In this document: positions 1 through 5,186 of the stretch, in pieces | Position numbering within the stretch: the stretch's first letter is position 1 | Layout of the letters: the number at the start of each line of letters is the position of its first letter | Assembly: GCA_007131625.1 (NCBI GenBank) | Contig: SLQC01000059.1 | Location: 1 to 5,186, forward strand | DNA: 5,186 nucleotides | Direction: 5' to 3' | Source: Balneolales bacterium | GTDB taxonomy: Bacteria > Bacteroidota > Rhodothermia > Balneolales > Natronogracilivirgulaceae | Program-made: the position numbers and the translations under genes | Notes under the pieces: model-generated | What the model saw: the letters and a program-made list of their open reading frames with translations, nothing else | Databases searched by the model: none | Told to the model about the DNA's origin: nothing

Positions 1-1266
1 AATAGATTCGACAACGATTTAACTTTTAAAGCGATGGGACGTGTCGGATACGATGTCTGGGCACCGGGAAATCACGATTATGATTTCGGAATCGACGCCC
101 TGTATCGCTTTACGGAGCTGGCCGGTATGGATATCGTTTGCATCAACCTCCTGAAAGAAGACGGTACGCCGGAATTTGCCCCGTCGGTTGTCTACGAAGT
201 CAACGGCATCCGGGTCGGTGTCATCGGTGCCATCAGACCGCGGGACAGACTTTCCCTGGATTTGGAAGGCACAGCTCAGGCTATGGCCGTTGAAGCCAGT
301 AGACTGAAATCCGAAACCGATGTTATTTTCGGACTGGTTCACATCTCCAACAACAATTCGAAAAAGATTGCCCGCTCTGCTACCGATATTGATGTAATCA
401 TTGCGGGACACTCCCATGAGAAAACCGAACAGCCAGTCGTGGTACCCGAAACGGGAACACTTATCGTTCAGGCCGGATCATATGCCCAATATGTAGGCCA
501 CTTGGAGTTGGAAGTGAATGTAAAGGATCGTGGCATCCATTCCTGGGAATATCGCCTCGTTGAAATGGACCATGCCGCCATTCATCCGGACTTGGAAATG
601 CTTGAGTGGGTAAGGCAAAAAGAATTGGAGCTGACGCCCGAAGCATTCCGGTACATCAGCTGGTCGTCCCGGGAAGTCAACTATCTCGAGATCGGCATCC
701 TGGCCGCTGAAGCACTTCGCCGGGCAACCGGTGCAGATATCGCACTTCATAATACGGCCCACATTGTCCGGGCGACGATTCACGCAGGCATTCATGATCT
801 GAATACGATCTACCGGACCGGCGGTGAGCGCGGGGAATTTCTGGTGAAGGTCGATCTGACCGGCGACGAAATACGCAATTATTTCCTGGGACTGCCCATG
901 CATGGCTGGCTTCCGTCACAGTGGTCGGGCTTCCATGGGTCCTTTGACGGGGGATACTTCAGCAGCAACCTGGACCCCGACCGGATGTATACTGTAGTGA
1001 TGCCGGAGCGTGAATGGCGCCAGCGATTTCAGCGCATGGTTAACCAGGTTAAAAGCAATCCGGACGACTATCCGGTACTCAATATGCCAGACCGGACACT
1101 AAATGTTCGGGATATCGACACCAAATGGATCGAAGCCATGTCCCTGCTGCTGGAAGAATATAAAAAAGACCGGGTCGGGCTGCTGGATGCGGTTCTGATG
1201 ATCGCAGAAGAAACAGGTCAGACAGCAATCCTGGAACAATTCCTGGAACAATACAGTCGCTATTAA
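1..1266 (+). CDS. 5'-nucleotidase/UshA-like metallophosphoesterase, 3' part (5' end outside window)
   Basis: The reading frame is open from base 1, so the gene is cut by the left edge; the ATG at 34 is internal, because the family pattern already runs before it (FDNDLTFKAMGRVGYDVWAPGNHD). Counting codons from base 1, visible metallophosphoesterase motifs are GNHD at 23-26, the LVH histidine at 114 and GHSH at 136-139; these are metal-binding or catalytic positions in the calcineurin-like fold. The earlier DxH and GD motifs must lie off the window. Codons about 215-350 look like the 5'-nucleotidase C-terminal domain: an EIGILAAEALRRATGADIAL segment, then an IHAG...DLNTIY stretch and VKVDLTGDEI. 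The usual NGGGIR and PFGN signatures are not present; HNTAHIVR and TGGERGEFL stand in their places. The last 50 or so residues are helical and acidic, with no family signature. Known members hydrolyse nucleotides or UDP-sugars, usually in the periplasm; the substrate here cannot be assigned, and any signal peptide is out of view. The family call is strong; nucleotidase activity is an inference. Confidence 0.9.
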   Translation, partial: NRFDNDLTFKAMGRVGYDVWAPGNHDYDFGIDALYRFTELAGMDIVCINLLKEDGTPEFAPSVVYEVNGIRVGVIGAIRPRDRLSLDLEGTAQAMAVEASRLKSETDVIFGLVHISNNNSKKIARSATDIDVIIAGHSHEKTEQPVVVPETGTLIVQAGSYAQYVGHLELEVNVKDRGIHSWEYRLVEMDHAAIHPDLEMLEWVRQKELELTPEAFRYISWSSREVNYLEIGILAAEALRRATGADIALHNTAHIVRATIHAGIHDLNTIYRTGGERGEFLVKVDLTGDEIRNYFLGLPMHGWLPSQWSGFHGSFDGGYFSSNLDPDRMYTVVMPEREWRQRFQRMVNQVKSNPDDYPVLNMPDRTLNVRDIDTKWIEAMSLLLEEYKKDRVGLLDAVLMIAEETGQTAILEQFLEQYSRY

Positions 1267-1390
1267 GCTCGAATTTGTATCGAGAATATTAATACGAGCG
1301 GAAATCAATGGTTAGCGTTCTGAAAAGTGCCAGACAAATCCGGATAAAACCGAAATTAATTATAAATATCAAATGCAGACGAATAGATAC

Positions 1391-1396
1391 AGGAGG
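1391..1396 (+). promoter_or_regulatory. Shine-Dalgarno AGGAGG for the PhoD-like lipoprotein
   Basis: A perfect AGGAGG lies nine bases before the ATG at 1406. This decides the start: the in-frame ATG at 1373 has no such site and would put a charged extension ahead of the signal peptide, while the ATG at 1397 directly abuts the motif. It is the only strong ribosome binding site found in the window. An AT-rich tract (TATAAAT at 1361-1367) precedes it, but no convincing matching -35 or Bacteroidota-type -33 element was found, so no promoter is called. Confidence 0.75.
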
Positions 1397-1405
1397 ATGC
1401 CCAAT

Positions 1406-3196
1406 ATGAAAAAGATCGCACCTCAAATTGTTGCGGGGCTTATGATCTTACTTCTGATCACGGCCGGATGTGCCGGAGAGCAGGACGACCGGCCCCGTCG
1501 GGACAGCGGCATCTGGAACCCACCCATGGGGCAGGATGCCCCGGATGATGCTTTTTTTCATGGCGAGGAAGAGTATGCCTACTATGGCGCGGACAGTCCG
1601 TGGAATCTCCGTTTTTTTTACGGCTATTTTGACGATTGGGAGAAACGCCGTGGTCAGCGCATGATGCTGGATATCATGAATAACAAGTACAGCGATGCCG
1701 AAGTATATGCTCGTATGGTCAAAGAGCGCGAACCGGAGAATCTGGAAGCTTGGTTCAATTTGGCCGTCGCTTTGGCCTGGCAGGACCGGACCGAGGAAGC
1801 TGTAGAAATCGTGGAACGCTCGGTCGAAGAGGGTCTGCCGTTTGAACGGTATCTGGCCGGACCCCGTGACATTTTGCGCCCACTCACCGAATCGGAACCG
1901 TTCCGGGCCTACAAGGCAACCCTGGAGGAAGTGTCCGAACTGTTGCACGGACCTATGATCGGACAGGTGACGCAGACGCAGGCCGCTTTTTGGCTTCGTA
2001 CCGCAGCCGAGTCGGAGGTCCGAATACGCATCGGTACCGATATTGATATGAGCCAGATCGTGGAAACGGCATCGGGTCAAACCCGGGCGGATCGAGATTA
2101 CACTGCTATCGTCAAGGCCGAAAATCTGCAACCCGATATCCGTTACTACTACGACGTACATATAGACGGGCAGCTTGCTGGAGAACCTGGTGAATACTCC
2201 TTCCGTACCTATCCGTCACCGGGCAACGGGGCCGTTTTCAGCATGGCCTTCGGCGGATGTGCGGGGTATGTGCAGGAAAACGAACGCATGTGGGATGTCA
2301 TCCGGCAGAAAGAGTCATTGGCCTTCCTGACCTTGGGAGATAACGAATATTTCAACATGATATCGCATGCGAATTATCCGTTTGGAATGCAGCACTATTC
2401 CTATTACCGCCGGCAATCGCGTCCCGAATTCCGGCGGCTGACTTCCTCGGCCTCCGTCTATGCCATCTGGGACGACCACGAATTCACCGATGACATCTGG
2501 CTTGGACCCTACAAGCACAAACCGTTCTGGAAAATGCCTCTGCTGGAGCAGTTTAAAGAGAACTGGATAAATCCGTCCTACGGTTCAGAGGAGTGGCCGG
2601 CAGTTTGGCACAATTTTTCCATCGGAGACGTTGATGTATTCATGCTGGACGGTCGGTTTTACCGTACCAACCCTTATGCAAAAGAACCTTCCAGAGTCAA
2701 TAATTTTGCTGAATATCCAACCATGCTGGGTCCGGTGCAGAAGGCGTGGCTTTTTGAAGAGCTGAAACAGTCCACGGCGACCTTCAAGGTGATCGCCTCG
2801 CCAGTGCCTTGGGCGTATGACGCCAAGCCGGGTTCCGTAGATACGTGGTATGGTTTTCGCGAAGAACGTGATGAAATTTTTGATTTTCTCTCAGAAAACA
2901 ACATTGAAGGAGTTGTGTTGTTGTCCTCCGACCGCCACCGCTCGGATGCCTGGAAAATTGAACGGCTCGACGACTACCCGCTGTATGAATTTGCAAGTGG
3001 AAGTCTGACTAACGAACACCGACATAATGCCAAAGATGCCGCGCTGTTCAGTTACAACGACAAACAGTCGTTCGGACTGCTGAGCTTCGATATGTCTGCC
3101 GATGATCCGTCAGTGACCTATGACATCTATAGCATAGATGACGAGAACGTTTATTCCTTGATTTTGAAGAGAAGCGAGCTCAGGAGTATCGAATAA
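1406..3196 (+). CDS. PhoD-like alkaline phosphatase lipoprotein with N-terminal TPR-like segment
   Basis: A 596-residue predicted lipoprotein. Starting at 1406 gives MKK, a hydrophobic stretch (residues 8-20) and a lipobox ending ITAGC with Cys22 as the lipidation site. Residues about 95-150 resemble a tetratricopeptide helix pair (AWFNLAVALA, then EEAVEIVERSVEEG). Residues about 182-270 match the beta-sandwich N-terminal domain of PhoD phosphatases. The catalytic domain follows with FGGC (Cys285), LGDNEY (Asp312, Tyr315), WDDHEF (355-360), DGRFYR (415-420) and LLSSDRH (505-511). In characterised PhoD proteins the equivalent Cys, Asp and Tyr help bind iron in an Fe/Ca centre that hydrolyses phosphomonoesters and phosphodiesters. 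The oddity is SDRH where GDxH is usual; Asp and His are kept, so activity is plausible. The gene starts 139 bases after the upstream phosphoesterase and ends 35 bases before the sulfatase, which suggests co-transcription with the latter. The TPR may mediate a protein contact. Family assignment is firm; substrate is unknown. Confidence 0.92.
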   Translation: MKKIAPQIVAGLMILLLITAGCAGEQDDRPRRDSGIWNPPMGQDAPDDAFFHGEEEYAYYGADSPWNLRFFYGYFDDWEKRRGQRMMLDIMNNKYSDAEVYARMVKEREPENLEAWFNLAVALAWQDRTEEAVEIVERSVEEGLPFERYLAGPRDILRPLTESEPFRAYKATLEEVSELLHGPMIGQVTQTQAAFWLRTAAESEVRIRIGTDIDMSQIVETASGQTRADRDYTAIVKAENLQPDIRYYYDVHIDGQLAGEPGEYSFRTYPSPGNGAVFSMAFGGCAGYVQENERMWDVIRQKESLAFLTLGDNEYFNMISHANYPFGMQHYSYYRRQSRPEFRRLTSSASVYAIWDDHEFTDDIWLGPYKHKPFWKMPLLEQFKENWINPSYGSEEWPAVWHNFSIGDVDVFMLDGRFYRTNPYAKEPSRVNNFAEYPTMLGPVQKAWLFEELKQSTATFKVIASPVPWAYDAKPGSVDTWYGFREERDEIFDFLSENNIEGVVLLSSDRHRSDAWKIERLDDYPLYEFASGSLTNEHRHNAKDAALFSYNDKQSFGLLSFDMSADDPSVTYDIYSIDDENVYSLILKRSELRSIE

Positions 3197-3231
3197 TCTA
3201 CAGCGTTAAGAATTAAATAAGTGAAGTGAAC

Positions 3232-4740
3232 ATGATGAATATTTATAGTTATAATAATAAGATCAAACAGATCAGAAATCACTTAATTAGTGTGTTAGGT
3301 ATCTGCATTATAATCCTGTTTATACAAGGATGTAATACAGGTGACAGAGAGTCTCAAAAACCGTTAAATATCGTATTCATACTATCTGATGATCAGGGTT
3401 GGAACCACGTGGGCTATAACGGATCGACGGACTTCTATGAAACTCCCAATATCGATCGCATTGCCTCAGAGGGTATATATTTCTCGGATGCCTACTCTGC
3501 CAATCCGGTTTGTTCACCTGCACGGGCCAGTCTCATGACAGGTAAAAATCCGGCGCGTCTTCATTTGACCAATTATATTCCCGGTGGCACATGGCCCTAT
3601 GCACCGGTTATCGGACCACAAATGCAGCGTTATCTTCCCATGGATGAAAAAATCCTGCCGCAGTATTTGGCAGATCATGGCTATGTGTCCGGTCATTACG
3701 GGAAATGGCACCTGAGTCCGGACAGGGAATTTGATGATCCCGGACGTTTCTTTGAACCCCAACATCGCGGATTTGATGATGCGTTGATTACTCTCAAACC
3801 GAAGCCCGATCACGATCCATTTGATGATCCTCATAATGTGGAAAAGATCACTCAGCGGTCCCTGGATTTTTTAGACCGGAATAAGGATAAACCTTTCTTC
3901 CTCCATGTATCGCACAATGTGGTCCATCGTCCCTTGATTGAAGTCCCGGAACTGATAGAAAAGTACGAGAATAAACCCGGGGCGGAATTGGGGAAAAATA
4001 ATCCGATTATGGGGGCCATGGTTGAGCGAATGGACGAGGGTATCGGTCGTATTCTGGACAAACTTGATGAACATAATTTGACAGAAAACACGGTGGTGAT
4101 ATTTTTCTCCGATAACGGGGGCCTGGAGGTGCTTCAATCCCAGGATCCGCTCAAAGGGGGTAAAGCCATGGTCTTCGAAGGGGGAATCCGGGTACCCATG
4201 GTGATTCGCTGGCCGGGTATGATCGAACCGGGAACCAGAAATACAACGCCGGTTATTTCGGACGACTTCGTTCCGACGATTCTGGAAATGGTTGGCTCCG
4301 ATGTCGATGTGAGTGAAATGGACGGTGTAAGTTTGGTTCCTCTTTTGACGGGTGCAGGAACATTGAATCGGGACGCGTTATATTGGCATTATCCCCATTA
4401 TCATCACCATGGATATCAGCCCTCCGGAGCGATCCGAAAAGGGGATTACAAGTTGATCGAGTGGTATGAAGAAACGCTATGGGGTGCACCGAATCAGGTG
4501 AGTTTATATAATGTCCGGGAGGATATTGGAGAGACAAATGACCTATCCCGTGATATGCCCGAACTTGCCGGAGAAATGCGTAAAAAATTATATGAATGGA
4601 GAAAATCAATTAATGCGCAGGAGATGATGAGGAATCCTCACTATGATCCGGAACGGGTAGATCAGCGATCTGAAATAAACCTTCAATACAGAAAAAGGCC
4701 CGGAATTCGGGAAAATCCGGTTCCGGCACCGGGTTTTTAA
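3232..4740 (+). CDS. Type I (formylglycine-dependent) sulfatase, predicted lipoprotein
   Basis: Hydrolyses sulfate esters, probably on a carbohydrate, outside the cytoplasm. Numbered from the ATG at 3232 (502 residues): a basic, Asn-rich N-terminus, a hydrophobic stretch at about 18-31 and a lipobox FIQGC with Cys34. The sulfatase fold follows with SDDQGW (metal ligands Asp53, Asp54), CSPAR at 94-98 where Cys94 would be oxidised to formylglycine, GKWHLS (Lys158, His160), HNVVHRP (His232), SDNGG (Asp294, Asn295) and GGKAMVFEGGIRVP (Lys311), then SAIRKGDYKL-type C-terminal sequence (here GAIRKGDYKLIEW). All main active-site positions are present and the length is normal for the family. The in-frame GTG at 3226 and ATG at 3235 are alternative starts; none has a clear Shine-Dalgarno, so the exact start is uncertain by a few codons. 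It requires a formylglycine-generating or anaerobic maturation enzyme, not seen here. No SusC/SusD or glycoside hydrolase neighbours are in view, so the substrate cannot be named. Confidence 0.94.
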   Translation: MMNIYSYNNKIKQIRNHLISVLGICIIILFIQGCNTGDRESQKPLNIVFILSDDQGWNHVGYNGSTDFYETPNIDRIASEGIYFSDAYSANPVCSPARASLMTGKNPARLHLTNYIPGGTWPYAPVIGPQMQRYLPMDEKILPQYLADHGYVSGHYGKWHLSPDREFDDPGRFFEPQHRGFDDALITLKPKPDHDPFDDPHNVEKITQRSLDFLDRNKDKPFFLHVSHNVVHRPLIEVPELIEKYENKPGAELGKNNPIMGAMVERMDEGIGRILDKLDEHNLTENTVVIFFSDNGGLEVLQSQDPLKGGKAMVFEGGIRVPMVIRWPGMIEPGTRNTTPVISDDFVPTILEMVGSDVDVSEMDGVSLVPLLTGAGTLNRDALYWHYPHYHHHGYQPSGAIRKGDYKLIEWYEETLWGAPNQVSLYNVREDIGETNDLSRDMPELAGEMRKKLYEWRKSINAQEMMRNPHYDPERVDQRSEINLQYRKRPGIRENPVPAPGF

Positions 4741-4772
4741 AAAAGTCTCGTAATTCAGAAAATGCCGGTTCC
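4692..4772 (+). repeat. Imperfect direct repeat, 48-base period, across the sulfatase stop
   Basis: Bases 4692-4724 and 4740-4772 align without gaps at 26 of 33 positions; the best-kept parts are AATTC and CCGGTTCC. The period of 48 is a multiple of three, and the sulfatase frame stays open after its TAA until TAG at 4801-4803, so the second copy would encode a peptide like the first (GIRENPVP versus VIQKMPVP). This looks like an old small tandem duplication in which the second copy now lies outside the coding region. Chance cannot be excluded for so short a match. Confidence 0.45.
4699..4738 (+). terminator. Possible intrinsic terminator overlapping the sulfatase stop codon
   Basis: CCCGG at 4699-4703 can pair with CCGGG at 4729-4733, followed directly by TTTTT at 4734-4738; an A-run at 4692-4696 could pair with the T-run, so the structure could act in both directions. 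A smaller alternative pairs CCGG 4717-4720 with CCGG 4729-4732. The loop of the larger hairpin is long (25 bases), and the sequence also encodes the Pro-rich C-terminus of the sulfatase, so the pairing may be a by-product of CCG codons. The position at the end of a gene supports a terminator call, but only moderately. Confidence 0.4.
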
Positions 4773-4808
4773 ATTCAAATTTCAAGATCTAACTTTCCAT
4801 TAGCGTTT

Positions 4809-5186
4809 ATGCAAATCTCGGCCATTCGCCATGCGACTAAACCATTGAATTCGGAAATTCGAAATGCCGTAATTGATTTTTCCGAAATGACGACCTCGGT
4901 TGTTGCGGTTGTATCCGACCAGATGCGGAATGGAAGGCCGGTGACCGGATTCGGGTTTTGTTCAAATGGTCGTTATTCGCAGCGTGGTATCATCGAAGAT
5001 CGGCTGATACCGCGCCTGATGAAAGCCGATCCGCAAGATCAGTTGAACGAAAAAGGCGATAATGTGGATCCGCATCGCTGCTGGGATATCATGATGAAGA
5101 ATGAAAAACCAGGCGGTCATGGCGAACGTTCGGTTGCTGTGGGAACAATAGATATGGCACTATGGGACCTGGCAGCAAAAATTGAG
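4809..5186 (+). CDS. Mandelate racemase/enolase superfamily enzyme, D-tartrate dehydratase-like, 5' part
   Basis: The first 126 codons of a gene running off the right edge. The sequence fits the N-terminal capping domain of the mandelate racemase/muconate lactonizing enzyme group: IRHATKPL near the start, SEIRNAVIDFSEMTTS at 15-30, GFGFCSNGRY at 47-56 (substrate-facing loop region), GDNVDPHRCW at 83-92, and NEKPGGHGERSVAVGTIDMALWDLAAK at 98-124 leading into the barrel domain. From memory the closest characterised relative is the D-tartrate dehydratase type, which removes water from D-tartrate to give oxaloacetate in a Mg-dependent reaction. The Lys base motif and the metal-binding Asp/Glu residues would lie beyond the window, so this is a family resemblance and not a proven activity. 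The start at 4809 fits the family N-terminus; no Shine-Dalgarno is evident and the frame is open further upstream without another ATG. No signal peptide, so a cytoplasmic enzyme is expected. It starts 68 bases after the sulfatase, behind a possible terminator. Confidence 0.88.
   Translation, partial: MQISAIRHATKPLNSEIRNAVIDFSEMTTSVVAVVSDQMRNGRPVTGFGFCSNGRYSQRGIIEDRLIPRLMKADPQDQLNEKGDNVDPHRCWDIMMKNEKPGGHGERSVAVGTIDMALWDLAAKIE

Noticed and set aside
1268..1284. Possible hairpin CTCGA...TCGAG just after the first gene's stop, as a terminator
   Set aside because: The stem is only five base pairs and no T-run follows; the competing pairing of GCTCG (1267-1271) with CGAGC (1295-1299) is no stronger. 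Not enough to call a terminator.
1361..1367. TATAAAT as a -10 promoter box for the PhoD-like gene
   Set aside because: No -35 hexamer at proper spacing and no TTTG-type -33 element; the whole spacer is AT-rich, so such a match is expected by chance.
1373..1405. Use of ATG 1373 as start of the PhoD-like gene
   Set aside because: It would place a charged extension before the signal peptide and put the AGGAGG inside the coding region; the ATG at 1406 fits both the ribosome binding site and the lipoprotein signal.
1448..2161. Long open frame on the minus strand opposite the PhoD-like gene
   Set aside because: It lies wholly within a gene with clear family motifs, shows no recognisable domain and has no start context; it is an antisense shadow.
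4381..4430. His/Tyr-rich stretch YWHYPHYHHHG in the sulfatase as a novel metal site
   Set aside because: A similar aromatic/His motif before the RKGDYKL segment is common in type I sulfatases; it needs no special explanation.
4700..4732. Cluster of CCGG tetramers at the end of the sulfatase gene as a special short repeat
   Set aside because: The 6-base spacing of the last three follows from Pro codons CCG, each followed by a codon starting with G (PVPAPG), so codon use explains it.

Overview
The window reads entirely on the + strand and holds four protein-coding genes, the first and last cut by the window edges. In order they are: the C-terminal part of a 5'-nucleotidase-type metallophosphoesterase (1-1266); a lipoprotein that joins a TPR-like segment to a PhoD-type phosphatase domain (1406-3196); a type I formylglycine sulfatase, also a predicted lipoprotein (3232-4740); and the N-terminal part of a mandelate racemase/enolase superfamily enzyme resembling D-tartrate dehydratase (4809 to the right edge). 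No RNA gene, mobile element, CRISPR array or integrase was seen, and there is no gene-free stretch longer than about 140 bases.

The organism is probably a Gram-negative, Bacteroidota/Balneolota/Rhodothermota-like bacterium. This is an inference from the mid-range base composition, AT-rich spacers, two lipobox signal peptides on degradative hydrolases, a lipoprotein sulfatase, and a mostly weak Shine-Dalgarno context. It cannot be assigned to a genus from this window.

Layout: after the first gene comes a 139-base spacer with an AT-rich tract and a strong AGGAGG ribosome binding site, so the PhoD-like gene could be the start of its own transcript. The sulfatase follows 35 bases after the PhoD-like stop and is likely co-transcribed with it. 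A GC-rich inverted repeat followed by a T-run overlaps the sulfatase stop codon and may terminate that transcript. The racemase-family gene starts 68 bases further on.

Three adjacent genes encode hydrolases of ester-linked oxyanions (two phosphatase folds and one sulfatase), at least two of them predicted to be lipid-anchored outside the cytoplasm. The fourth is probably a cytoplasmic sugar-acid or hydroxy-acid enzyme. A reasonable but unproven reading is removal of phosphate and sulfate from external organic matter with downstream acid-sugar catabolism. The families are mostly ordinary. The points most worth checking are the divergent nucleoside-binding region of the first gene, the TPR-PhoD fusion with an altered C-terminal motif, and an in-frame 48-base-period repeat straddling the sulfatase stop codon.
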